Source: an uncultured Alistipes sp. (GTDB taxonomy: Bacteria; Bacteroidota; Bacteroidia; Bacteroidales; Rikenellaceae). Taken from it: a stretch of 26,306 nucleotides of DNA. Position numbers and translations under genes: made by a program. The DNA is taken from contig CAJGDC010000024.1 in assembly GCA_904502005.1 (NCBI GenBank), forward strand, positions 1 through 26,306, in the 5' to 3' direction. The notes beneath the pieces were generated by a model that was given only the letters and a program-made list of their open reading frames with translations, searched no databases and was not told the origin of the DNA. Below are positions 1 through 7,639 of the stretch, one piece after another. Every line of letters begins with the position of its first letter. Position 1 is the stretch's first letter.

Positions 1-1131
1 ACGAACACCAGCCTCAAGGTAGAGCTCAATAGCGAGGGTCTGTGCAGGGAACTCCTCCTTTGGAACGGCAGTAAGCACCTTACTTGCATCTACGAAGATG
101 GCGTGGCCACCTGCAGGGCGCTGGTAAGGGATGCCGAACTCGTCAAGGCGAGCAGCAAGGTACTGCACCTGGCGGATACGGGTATCGAGGTTGTCAAACT
201 CGGTATTCTCGTCAAGACCGATAGCGAGAGCCTCCATGTCACGGCCATTCATACCACCGTAAGTGAGGTAACCCTCAAATGGGATACAGAAGCGCTTTGC
301 ACCCTCGTACCAATCCTCGTGGCGAGTAGCGATAAAACCACCCATATTTACGATACCGTCCTTCTTTGCAGACATTGTCATTCCATCTGCAAGAGAGTAA
401 ATCTCGGCAACAATCTCCTTGATGCTCTTATCTGCATAACCCTCCTCACGAGTCTTGATGAAGTATGCATTCTCTGCAAAACGAGCAGAGTCAAGGACTA
501 CGCGCTTACCATACTTGTCGGCAATAGCACGAACAGCGCGAAGGTTTGCCATAGAAACCGGCTGGCCACCTGCGGTGTTGTTTGTAATTGTAACGATGAT
601 AAATGGTACACGCTCGTGGTACTGCTCAAGGGCAGCCTCAAGCTTTGCAGGGTCTACATTACCCTTGAAAGGAATCTCAAGCTGGGTATCCTTTGCCTCG
701 TCAATAGTACAGTCAAGGGCTGTAGCCTTACGAGACTCGATGTGTCCCTTTGTAGTGTCGAAGTGTGAGTTGCCTGGAACGATATCGCCCTGCTTTACAA
801 GGTGGCTGAAAAGGACATTCTCAGCAGCACGACCCTGGTGTGTAGGGATAACGTACTCAAAGCCTGTAAGGCGGGTGATTGTCTCCTTAAGGTGGAAGAA
901 TGATGTTGAGCCGGCATAGCTCTCGTCACCCATCATCATTGCTGCCCACTGACGGTCAGACATTGCGCCTGTACCTGAGTCGGTAAGGCAGTCGATATAT
1001 ACCTGGTCGGCACGAAGCTGGAAGAGGTTGTAGTGTGCATCCTTCATCCACTGCTCACGCTCTGCGCGTGTGCTCTTACGAATTGGCTCCACCATTTTGA
1101 TGCGCCATGATTCTGCAAAAGGTAATTCCAT
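1..1131 (-). CDS. tnaA: Tryptophanase (beta-eliminating PLP lyase), 3' end cut by window edge
   Basis: This pyridoxal-phosphate enzyme splits L-tryptophan into indole, pyruvate and ammonia in the cytoplasm. 377 codons are present from the ATG at 1131; roughly 80 C-terminal residues lie outside the window. Visible family signatures are LLTDSGTGAMSDRQW-like sequence (here CLTDSGTGAMSD), PTHQGRAAE, HFDTTKGH, DSARFAENAYF and the PLP-lysine segment MTMSAKKDG. The related tyrosine phenol-lyases have SGKKD, DATRCVENAYF and TTRYHQ at these places, so tryptophanase is the better call, although the overall sequence also resembles tyrosine phenol-lyase in parts (LTDSGT.AMSD.QWA). The gene has its own promoter candidate and lies 87 nt after corA, whose terminator separates them. 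An indole-producing catabolic role is inferred from the family. Confidence 0.93.
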   Translation of the reverse strand, partial: MELPFAESWRIKMVEPIRKSTRAEREQWMKDAHYNLFQLRADQVYIDCLTDSGTGAMSDRQWAAMMMGDESYAGSTSFFHLKETITRLTGFEYVIPTHQGRAAENVLFSHLVKQGDIVPGNSHFDTTKGHIESRKATALDCTIDEAKDTQLEIPFKGNVDPAKLEAALEQYHERVPFIIVTITNNTAGGQPVSMANLRAVRAIADKYGKRVVLDSARFAENAYFIKTREEGYADKSIKEIVAEIYSLADGMTMSAKKDGIVNMGGFIATRHEDWYEGAKRFCIPFEGYLTYGGMNGRDMEALAIGLDENTEFDNLDTRIRQVQYLAARLDEFGIPYQRPAGGHAIFVDASKVLTAVPKEEFPAQTLAIELYLEAGVR

Positions 1132-1183
1132 AGTCGTTTTTAATTTTTTTATTATTTTTTAAGTTAGTTTTAATCAATCTTTA

Positions 1184-1191
1184 CAAAGGTA
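1184..1191 (-). promoter_or_regulatory. Candidate -7 box for tnaA
   Basis: On the minus strand the sequence reads TACCTTTG, a perfect match to the Bacteroidota -7 consensus TAnnTTTG, 53 nt upstream of the tnaA ATG. No clear TTTG -33 element lies at the usual distance, where the corA terminator begins. The same TACCTTTG octamer is used ahead of the lipoprotein gene at 21960. Confidence 0.5.
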
Positions 1192-1204
1192 GTAAATATT
1201 TTCT

Positions 1205-1233
1205 AAAAAAAGTGGTCACTATAACCACTTTTT
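1205..1233 (-). terminator. Rho-independent terminator of corA
   Basis: Inverted repeat 1207-1216 / 1224-1233 (AAAAAGTGGT / ACCACTTTTT), 10-bp stem and 7-nt loop. Read on the minus strand it is followed by a run of T residues. It overlaps the last codons of corA (stop at 1219-1221), so coding sequence and terminator share bases. Confidence 0.8.
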
Positions 1234-2205
1234 ATATTTGAAAAATCCCATTGTTACTACCGAAGCTAAAATCATAAGCCCAAGGGCGAAGATATAACCC
1301 ACAGGAATTGAGTATCCGCTCTCAAGAGTCCATACCCAATCAAGCTCCGGCATAAACTTGAAGTTCATACCGTAGATACTTGCCACAAGAGTTGCGGGCA
1401 GGAAGACAACGGCTGCCACAGAGAAGATCTTTACAACCTCGTTCTGCTCAATGTTAATCAGTCCCAGAGCGGCATCCTGGATATAGTCCAGACGCTGGAA
1501 GGTAAAGTCTGTATGGCTGATAAGTGAGCTTACGTCCTTAATCATCAGCTGCAATCGAGGGTAGATATCATTTGGGAAGCGCTCAGAGCGGTGGATACCT
1601 GAGAGTACACGCTGGCGGTCAAAGATATTCTCACGCAGCACCATGGTGCGCTCCTGGAGGGTATTGATGCGGTGGATAACCTCCTTGTCGATGCTATCCT
1701 CGCGGTTGATATCCTTACTTAGTGTTGATACCTGACGACCGACCATCTCCACAAGGTCGGCATCAAAGTCGATGCGTACCTCAAGTAGTGAGATGAGGAT
1801 ATGGTAGCCGGTAGAGTAGTTGCGGTAGTTCATCTGTAGGCGCTTCTCAGCCTCGCGGAAGGTGCGCATATCTGCTTGTCGTACCGAAACAAGCACACCC
1901 TCGTTTGACAAGGTGAAAGATACCGGCTCAACCTTGAATGAGTCACCACCAACAGGAACGAAGAAGTTGCTATTTGAGATAATAGCATTCTCAGACTCCG
2001 AGTACTTTGATGTAGACTCAATCTCCTCGACCTGCTGACGGGTCTGGAGGTTTATCTCCATAAAATTCTCGACCGCCTTCTGCTCCTTGATTGTGGGTTG
2101 CATCATGTCAATCCACAGAATATCGTCGTAACCCAAATCGTCGAACAACTCGGTGTCGGCGTTTCGGATAATCTTGTTGTATTGCTTAAGGTAGATAGTA
2201 ATCAT
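1219..2205 (-). CDS. corA: CorA-family magnesium/divalent cation transporter
   Basis: Inner-membrane channel of the CorA family, usually a homopentamer carrying Mg2+ (or Co2+/Ni2+) into the cell. The 328-residue protein has the normal length and layout: a long acidic, helix-rich cytoplasmic N-terminal domain, a first transmembrane helix ending in the signature YGMNF (GMN at about 279-281), a short outside loop and a second transmembrane helix (about 303-320) followed by the basic end KYKKWL. The start ATG at 2205 is preceded by GAGAGGAG about 9 nt upstream, an unusually good ribosome site for Bacteroidota. No Bacteroidota -7 box is seen in the 77 nt between it and mqnA, so it is probably transcribed from the mqnA promoter. 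Ion specificity cannot be read from the sequence. Confidence 0.92.
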   Translation of the reverse strand: MITIYLKQYNKIIRNADTELFDDLGYDDILWIDMMQPTIKEQKAVENFMEINLQTRQQVEEIESTSKYSESENAIISNSNFFVPVGGDSFKVEPVSFTLSNEGVLVSVRQADMRTFREAEKRLQMNYRNYSTGYHILISLLEVRIDFDADLVEMVGRQVSTLSKDINREDSIDKEVIHRINTLQERTMVLRENIFDRQRVLSGIHRSERFPNDIYPRLQLMIKDVSSLISHTDFTFQRLDYIQDAALGLINIEQNEVVKIFSVAAVVFLPATLVASIYGMNFKFMPELDWVWTLESGYSIPVGYIFALGLMILASVVTMGFFKYKKWL

Positions 2206-2282
2206 TGTTCTGTTCTCCTCTCTGTTTTTTGATTAGTATTATCTCATAGTCCAGATTGGGCGGTTTTTACCGCTTAACCCCT

Positions 2283-3050
2283 TCAGCCGGGATTGACCTT
2301 AGGCTCGATTTTCAGCCCAAAGTCCCAGAACTTTTGAAGCGCCTTATGCTTCTGTGAATCAAATAGATAGTCTATATTGCGAGTTAGATAATCGTAGGCA
2401 TAATCAGCCCCTGCATACTCACTCTCAAGAATTGCCTCGTAGGTGTGCTCAACGCCATAGGTGAGGCAACGCTCCAGAGCGTCGTGAACCTGATAGCTCA
2501 GACCCTTGCGAGCTACCCAAAGGGCGAAGGTAAATGGAAGGTTTGTCTGGGCAATCCACTCCGAAGCAAGGTCATAGTTATAGGCAAAGCGACCCTCGTA
2601 GCCAAAGCACTTGTCACCAATAATAAGGAAGGCGTCGCCTGGTTGTGGATTGTCAAGCATGGTGTAGTCATCCATAGCGAGCCACTGAGGGTTGATTTTC
2701 CAGCGATGCTGAGCCAAGTAGCCAGCCAATTGAACCGAGGTGCGTGAGTGTCCATCGAGCCATATGCGCTCCACTCGCTCAATAGGGGTGTTGCTTACAA
2801 GCATAACGGTACGCACCGGACCTACGGCGCCGATGCAGTAGTCGGTAACAACCTGCGCATCCTTGAGCGTAGGGACTACGGCTGCAGGGATGAGTGCTAA
2901 ATCAACTTTGCCCTCGATAAAGTGGATGACATTCTGAGATGGGGGTGCAAGTAGCAGGTCGGCGCAAAGACTACCTTCGTGCCGAATACCATAGAGGAAC
3001 GGTATCGTATTGAGATACGATATTGCAGCTATTTTTGCGTTGATACCCAT
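2283..3050 (-). CDS. mqnA: Chorismate dehydratase MqnA, futalosine menaquinone pathway
   Basis: MqnA dehydrates chorismate to 3-enolpyruvyl-benzoate, the first step of the futalosine route to menaquinone. The 255-residue protein shows the family pattern: N-terminal KIAAISYLNTIPF, DLALIPAAVVP, then CIGAVGPVRTVMLVSN and LDGHSRTSVQLA, in the periplasmic-binding-protein-like fold without a signal peptide. The ATG at 3050 is chosen over a GTG one codon upstream (3053). Other futalosine genes (mqnB, C, D) are not in the window, so the pathway must be completed elsewhere if it operates. The gene lies 77 nt upstream of corA on the same strand and they may share a transcript. A related MqnD-type or generic binding protein is a less likely reading. 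Confidence 0.85.
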   Translation of the reverse strand: MGINAKIAAISYLNTIPFLYGIRHEGSLCADLLLAPPSQNVIHFIEGKVDLALIPAAVVPTLKDAQVVTDYCIGAVGPVRTVMLVSNTPIERVERIWLDGHSRTSVQLAGYLAQHRWKINPQWLAMDDYTMLDNPQPGDAFLIIGDKCFGYEGRFAYNYDLASEWIAQTNLPFTFALWVARKGLSYQVHDALERCLTYGVEHTYEAILESEYAGADYAYDYLTRNIDYLFDSQKHKALQKFWDFGLKIEPKVNPG

Positions 3051-3116
3051 CACCGTCCATAGTTAGAAGTCGCTAGTGAAACAAAAGTGTACAAATAGTA
3101 TGTACAATTAACAATG

Positions 3117-3124
3117 CAAAGTTA
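3117..3124 (-). promoter_or_regulatory. Candidate -7 box for mqnA
   Basis: Minus-strand TAACTTTG matches TAnnTTTG 67 nt upstream of the mqnA ATG; the same octamer occurs ahead of the ROK gene. A -33 TTTG is not visible at standard spacing, so the assignment is weak. Confidence 0.35.
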
Positions 3125-3236
3125 ATACTTTTTTTGGAGGATGTATGCCCTTGGGGATTTTTTTTCACTTTTTTTCAAAAAAATTGCGTTCATAACTTGG
3201 TTTATTGTAGTCTTTTGTGTCGTTATGACAGCGCGG

Positions 3237-3264
3237 AGGAGGGCAAAAACAGCTTTGCCCTCTT
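3237..3264. repeat. Perfect hairpin immediately upstream of the phage-cassette promoter
   Basis: GAGGGCAAA (3239-3247) pairs with TTTGCCCTC (3254-3262), a 9-bp perfect stem around a 6-nt loop, extendable by a wobble and one A-T pair. It is not followed by a T-run, so it does not look like a terminator for plus-strand transcripts. It abuts the putative -33 element at 3263 and could be an operator or an insulating structure. The rest of 3051-3302 holds only A/T runs and the mqnA promoter region; I see no convincing gene in it. Confidence 0.5.
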
Positions 3265-3294
3265 GACAAGACTATTTTGGGGGTTATATATTTG
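3263..3294 (+). promoter_or_regulatory. Candidate promoter of the phage-derived cassette
   Basis: TTGA at 3263-3266, a 20-nt spacer, and TATATTTG at 3287-3294, a perfect TAnnTTTG -7 box. The expected start point is near 3300-3302, directly before the ATG of the 42-aa ORF at 3303, which would then be almost leaderless; if so, the first well-led gene is the one at 3435. Confidence 0.5.
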
Positions 3295-3302
3295 CACCGT
3301 CA

Positions 3303-3431
3303 ATGAACAACAATAGCTACTCTGGCTATCTATCTCTTCCAAACTCCAATTCTTTTGACTCCATGCAGCGTCAAACGGCTGCAATAGATCTATCTGCTTG
3401 CGGGCAAATCAAACAACCTAAAATTTACTAA
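3303..3431 (+). CDS. Small ORF of 42 aa at the head of the phage-derived cassette
   Basis: An ATG-initiated, uninterrupted reading frame starts MNNNSYSGYLSLPNS and ends IKQPKIY; its stop lies 3 nt before the ATG of the next gene (3435), the close spacing seen throughout the cassette. It is polar, rich in Asn, Ser and Gln, has one Cys and no membrane segment. It sits between the putative promoter and the first structural gene, so it could be a translated leader, a small virion or regulatory protein, or chance. I recognise no family. The support is position, start-stop spacing and protein-like composition only. Confidence 0.4.
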   Translation: MNNNSYSGYLSLPNSNSFDSMQRQTAAIDLSACGQIKQPKIY

Positions 3432-3434
3432 AAA

Positions 3435-4409
3435 ATGATTTACATCAATTCACAACCAAGGGATTTGACCCCGATAAATGAAGGGGTTATTTTTGAAGTA
3501 GAGTCAGACGAAGTGGCTGATTTTACGATAGATATAGTTGACGCTATCACTGAAAAAGTCGTTGGAACAAAGGTGATAAAGGGGGTGCAATATGCAAAGG
3601 TAGATATCGCACCATATATTGAGAATATGGTCTCTGTGGCACCATCGTGGGCGGAAAACTGTCAGCTTAAGGATATAGATGCAGCGTCGTACTATATTTC
3701 GGTGGCTACGGAGGATGACTCAGCAGTTTCGGAGCCTATAATGGTGAGCTGCAATAGGGGTGCGGTTGTAATTAACGACATCTACAGTGAGCAGGCAGCG
3801 GAGCGCACGATTGGATACGGAGAGTGTGACGACATCTGTTTTGTGAGCTTGCCAAATGCGACAATAGTGGCAAAGGTTACCTCAAGTACTGGTCAGCAGA
3901 GGAGTATAGAGTTACACAGCAAGACGGGCATATCGCAGCTACATATCTCAACAACCGAGTTTACTAGAGGGGCGGAGTGGCTCAATGTTGAACTCTTTGT
4001 AGATGACAATCTGGAGCAGAGTATGCGCTACACAATAGTGCCGCGATATGGTGGTGCAGTGAGGGTTGTATGGCTATCAGAGGGTGGTATGCCGGAGCGA
4101 TTTACACTGCCGGCAACACTGTCAAAGAGTCGCGTGGTGGAGCGTAAGAGTCTATTTACAAACAAAATCAAGGGGGAGATGGTTAGCTGTAAGAGCCTAA
4201 ATCGTATAGTACTACGTTCACAACTGCTTACAGAGAGTGAGGCTGACTTTTTATCAACGATACTCTGCTCGCCAAGAGTTTGGTTGGAGCTTGCTGATGG
4301 GGTTGTGGAGGCAAAACTATTGGAGACAGAGATGGTGACAAGTAGCTTCGGAAGTCTGGTGAGTGCCGAGTTTACATTTGAATATGGCGGAAAGGAGGTG
4401 TTATTGTGA
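3435..4409 (+). CDS. Phage distal-tail-like structural protein (putative)
   Basis: 324 residues without signal peptide or membrane segment, rich in beta-strand-type sequence. The N-terminus MIYINSQPRDLTPINEG, followed by a stretch ending FEVESDE, resembles proteins encoded just before the large tail-hub protein in Bacteroidales siphophages, which begin with similar 'P..L.P..N...F.VES' sequence; this is from memory of the family and not from a search. The next gene overlaps it by 4 nt (GTGA), and its last codons carry that gene's ribosome site, which indicates translational coupling and a shared assembly role. Codon choice differs little from neighbours by eye. It could equally be a baseplate or adhesion-type structural protein. 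Confidence 0.55.
   Translation: MIYINSQPRDLTPINEGVIFEVESDEVADFTIDIVDAITEKVVGTKVIKGVQYAKVDIAPYIENMVSVAPSWAENCQLKDIDAASYYISVATEDDSAVSEPIMVSCNRGAVVINDIYSEQAAERTIGYGECDDICFVSLPNATIVAKVTSSTGQQRSIELHSKTGISQLHISTTEFTRGAEWLNVELFVDDNLEQSMRYTIVPRYGGAVRVVWLSEGGMPERFTLPATLSKSRVVERKSLFTNKIKGEMVSCKSLNRIVLRSQLLTESEADFLSTILCSPRVWLELADGVVEAKLLETEMVTSSFGSLVSAEFTFEYGGKEVLL
4391..4408 (+). promoter_or_regulatory. Strong Shine-Dalgarno site with GTG start
   Basis: AAAGGAGGTG at 4391-4400 is nearly a full complement of the 16S rRNA 3' end and sits 5 nt from a GTG start at 4406. Such sites are rare in Bacteroidota genes, including the other genes of this window. Here it decides the start of the 789-aa protein. Confidence 0.75.
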
Positions 4410-6775
4410 GGCTATATGTAGATGGGCATGATTGTCCTATAGGGGCATTACAGAGTTTGCCGATAGGATTCTCTATTGAGGGAATGACAAATCCACAGAG
4501 TGCAATGCAGGGGCAAGAGTTAGAGCTTGAGATTCTCTCTACCGCAGAGGCAAACGAAATCTTTGGCAAAGTGAGGGATATTCATGCAGCCAAGCGATTT
4601 AACGATGTGCATCATCAGGCAAGCTTATGTTACAAGGGTGTAGAACTGTTTAGTGGAACGATTTACGTTGTTGGACTGTCGCTAAAAGAGGGGCGTAGTG
4701 AGGCGTATAGGGTGCGAATAGTGGCAGGTGGCGCCGATTGGGCAAAAAGAGCTGCACGTACGACGTTGAGAGGTAGTGGGCTGGAGTTCGCAACAACGCT
4801 AACGCCTGAGAATATAATGAACACATGGGAGGGTTTTCAGCCGGTGAGGTTTCTGCCCGTGTTGAGAAATAGGTATCCATCTGTATACTCTGGGGCTTCG
4901 GCGGCGCCGTTGGAGTATATCATGACCACAGACGATTTTCATCCATTCTTCTCGGTGGCGGCTCTGTTGGAGAAGATTTTTGAGGGGTATGAAGTCAAGG
5001 GTGACTTTTTTATGAGTAGCGACTGTCGTCAGCTACACTTTAGTGGTCAATATGCCTCGCCCGATACGGTAAAGCAGCAGAAACTTTTAGACTTTTTAGC
5101 TCGCCGAAAGCAGCGTGCAACAGCCGTGGCGGATGAGTGGGGAAGGTGTTATGCAACGGTGAGTTTTGATGGCCCAAGTGCTTTGGGTAATATTGTTGAT
5201 ACGGCAAATCCTACGGCGGTAGATTGTGATGGAAATCTGATGAAGGATACTTTTACTACGGGTAATGTCTTTACGATTAACGAGGATGGTTATTGTCAAT
5301 TTCAAAGCAGCATTGCCGCACATGTGGGATTTATTCTCCACCTTGAGTATACGACAGATTATCGTATAGCCTCACGAAAGGAGCTTAAGGGTTTTAATCG
5401 TGTGATTGCAGAGCCGGATGTAGATGCGACATTTGTACTGACAAACCCCTTTGAGGATCAGCGCGAGAAGTTGCAGTTTGGGTTGATATACAACCTTTGC
5501 ATCTTTGACTATGTGCCAGGTTCGCTATATCGTCTGACAATCTTTGATGCTCAGAGTGGCGAGCAGGTCGAGAGCCACACCATTGAGAGTCGATATACAA
5601 AGATTACTATGCCTAATGGTTGTACTCCGCGCTGTACACTTGAGATTATGGAGGGAGAGAAGATTGAGAGCATGGGCGACTGGGCTATCTATCCAGGCTT
5701 TGTGGCGGAGTGTGGGCAGACGGAGGTGGCGATAGATTTGAGAATACCTCCACAGCAGTTTGCGCCAGAGCAGAAGGTTCAGTTTAACCGAATAAAGTTT
5801 GCAGGTGCAGAGCCTGGAATGGAGATTACACTATCGACGGCTTGCTCGTTACGCCCATACTTCTCATCTGTGCCCGGCTATGGCTCGCAGGTCACTCTGA
5901 AGGATATTACGCACGACAATATTTGGCTGATAGAGGTTGTAGATGCTATTTGTAAGATGTTCAACTTGGTGATTTTTACTGATAGTAGCCGAAAGGAGGT
6001 CTATATTGAGCCAATGGAGTGTTTCTACAGCCAAAAGGAGTGGGAGTGGAGCGACAAGGTCGATTATAGTGAGCCGATAGAGGTTGCCGACATCGGCGTG
6101 GATGAGCCTCAGAGGGTAGAGCTTTGTTATCGAGAGGGTGATTTTGCCTCTAAGCAACTTAGTGAGCAAGAGGGCGCAAAGCTTGGAAGTTGGAGTTTTG
6201 ACAATCCGACCTATGGGGCGAAGATGACGACAAAAAGGGTTGTCAATCCACTATTTACCACGGGGGTAAACAAGAGGGGTCAGTATGCCTTAGCCCCTTC
6301 AGCGTCAATACTTCAGGTGGGTGATAGCTCGGCTGAAGGGGCGATGGACTCGCCATTTACAACACACATCGTACGCTATGCGGGGCTTAGACCTCTGCCT
6401 GAGGGTGAGAATTGGGGCTATCCAATCAATGACAACCGTTATCCACTTGCTGCATTCTTCTTTGAGGGAGATGAATATAGCGACAGTTTCTCGCTCTGCT
6501 ATGAAGATAGGGAGGGTGTTGAGGGTCTTAACAGATTTTACGCCCAGAGTGCAGAGCGTTTGGCTACTCGTCAGCGATTGAAGTTATCGTTACACCTCTC
6601 ACCAGTGGAACTAAAGCAGCTACTTAGTGCAGAGGGCGAGAGTCCGAATTTCAGAGATTGTTTTAGGTTTGAAATCTTGGGAGAGAGCTCACTCTACCGT
6701 CTTGAATCATTGCAAGCCTACGACCCAATTAGTCGCCGAGCACAATGTACATTTATCCGATTAACAAAAGATTAA
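4406..6775 (+). CDS. Large phage tail-tip/hub-like protein (putative)
   Basis: 789 residues starting at GTG 4406, read MRLYVDGHDCPIGA. No signal peptide, membrane helix or enzyme motif is evident. The sequence looks like an extended, mostly beta, structural protein with alternating conserved aromatic and acidic patches. Segments such as FHPFFSVAALLEKIFEGYEV (about residues 178-197) resemble the region found in large tail-tip proteins of Bacteroidales phages, where a helix of this kind follows a 'pfi.v..ll..if' pattern; this is inference from recall. It follows the 324-aa protein with a 4-nt overlap and precedes the protease by 6 nt. In a standard siphophage it would lie after the tape measure gene, which is absent here. 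Confidence 0.5.
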   Translation: MRLYVDGHDCPIGALQSLPIGFSIEGMTNPQSAMQGQELELEILSTAEANEIFGKVRDIHAAKRFNDVHHQASLCYKGVELFSGTIYVVGLSLKEGRSEAYRVRIVAGGADWAKRAARTTLRGSGLEFATTLTPENIMNTWEGFQPVRFLPVLRNRYPSVYSGASAAPLEYIMTTDDFHPFFSVAALLEKIFEGYEVKGDFFMSSDCRQLHFSGQYASPDTVKQQKLLDFLARRKQRATAVADEWGRCYATVSFDGPSALGNIVDTANPTAVDCDGNLMKDTFTTGNVFTINEDGYCQFQSSIAAHVGFILHLEYTTDYRIASRKELKGFNRVIAEPDVDATFVLTNPFEDQREKLQFGLIYNLCIFDYVPGSLYRLTIFDAQSGEQVESHTIESRYTKITMPNGCTPRCTLEIMEGEKIESMGDWAIYPGFVAECGQTEVAIDLRIPPQQFAPEQKVQFNRIKFAGAEPGMEITLSTACSLRPYFSSVPGYGSQVTLKDITHDNIWLIEVVDAICKMFNLVIFTDSSRKEVYIEPMECFYSQKEWEWSDKVDYSEPIEVADIGVDEPQRVELCYREGDFASKQLSEQEGAKLGSWSFDNPTYGAKMTTKRVVNPLFTTGVNKRGQYALAPSASILQVGDSSAEGAMDSPFTTHIVRYAGLRPLPEGENWGYPINDNRYPLAAFFFEGDEYSDSFSLCYEDREGVEGLNRFYAQSAERLATRQRLKLSLHLSPVELKQLLSAEGESPNFRDCFRFEILGESSLYRLESLQAYDPISRRAQCTFIRLTKD

Positions 6776-6781
6776 CAAATT

Positions 6782-7615
6782 ATGAATCAAACAATTAAAA
6801 TTTCGGCAACAGCTACGGTTGCCACTATAGACATTGAGGGTGTTATCGGTACTCAAGGCTCAAATGGGTCGGTTACAACCTATGAGGATTTGCGCGAAAA
6901 GTTGCAGCAGATAGAGGCTCTTCAAACCCCCTTGGTAGTTGTAAACATCCGCTCTGTTGGAGGTGATGTAGCAGATGCACTACTAATTTACGAGGCATTG
7001 CTCAGTTTAGATGCACATATAACTACACGCTGTTATGGATATACAGCCTCTGCAGCGACTATTATTGCCCAAGCCGCCAACGAGGGGTGTCGTGAGATGG
7101 CAGACTCGGCACTATATCTAATCCACAACTCCTCTTGTGCCGCAGAGGGTAATGCCGCAGAGCTTGAGCAGCAGGCTGCCTTGTTACAAAAGACAGATGA
7201 GCGTATAGCCGCCATATATGCTTCACACTCTACAAGACCGGCATCGTACTTCGCAGCTCTGATGTCCCAAAATGGTGGTAATGGTGTATGGCTATCCCCT
7301 GAGCAGGCTGTTGAGGCGGGCTTGGTAGATAGTATCATCGAGCCGGCAACCACAACAACCCCGGCGCTTCTTGACCGTATAAGTTCGTGGCTCGGTCTAA
7401 AGCCCAAATCTACACCCCAGCCCACCCCGCCAGTAGACCGGCTCAATGTGCATCAAGGACTCAATCCATGCACACCCATTACCCTTACGGAGGGGCAGAA
7501 TAGCGCCCAAAAAACCTCTACAGTAGAGGTCGAGGACCCAGATTTTGAGGGTCAAGCTTTAACGGCAAATGCCACCGCCTACAATAAAGATGTGGCAGCA
7601 ATGATGAATTATTAA
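6782..7615 (+). CDS. ClpP-like (S14) phage prohead protease with C-terminal extension
   Basis: Serine protease of the ClpP/S14 fold, the type that matures phage proheads by cutting scaffold and capsid proteins. In the 277-aa product residues 13-188 form the protease: VVNIRSVGGDV (the NSPGG-like oxyanion strand, about 53-63), GYTASAATIIAQA with nucleophile Ser90, and LYLIHNSS with His115, then the typical ending SPEQAVEAGLVDSIIE. Residues 189-277 are proline- and threonine-rich and then acidic, and may serve as an internal scaffold that is later cut, as in several phages; this is inference. It lies directly before the capsid gene (24-nt gap), the normal protease-capsid order. All three core motifs are intact, so the enzyme should be active. 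A host Clp subunit is unlikely given the tail and the context. Confidence 0.85.
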   Translation: MNQTIKISATATVATIDIEGVIGTQGSNGSVTTYEDLREKLQQIEALQTPLVVVNIRSVGGDVADALLIYEALLSLDAHITTRCYGYTASAATIIAQAANEGCREMADSALYLIHNSSCAAEGNAAELEQQAALLQKTDERIAAIYASHSTRPASYFAALMSQNGGNGVWLSPEQAVEAGLVDSIIEPATTTTPALLDRISSWLGLKPKSTPQPTPPVDRLNVHQGLNPCTPITLTEGQNSAQKTSTVEVEDPDFEGQALTANATAYNKDVAAMMNY

Positions 7616-7639
7616 TAACTTCTTAAAAACCAAACGATT

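Noticed and set aside
103..919. Two long plus-strand frames over the tryptophanase gene
   Set aside because: They are antisense shadows of a clear conserved gene, without recognisable protein features.
3051..3053. GTG start for mqnA one codon upstream
   Set aside because: ATG at 3050 follows immediately and is the more likely initiator.
3134..3316. 60-codon plus-strand frame starting MEDVCPWGFFF
   Set aside because: It spans homopolymer runs, the hairpin and the promoter of the cassette and ends inside the 42-aa frame; composition is that of translated A/T runs.
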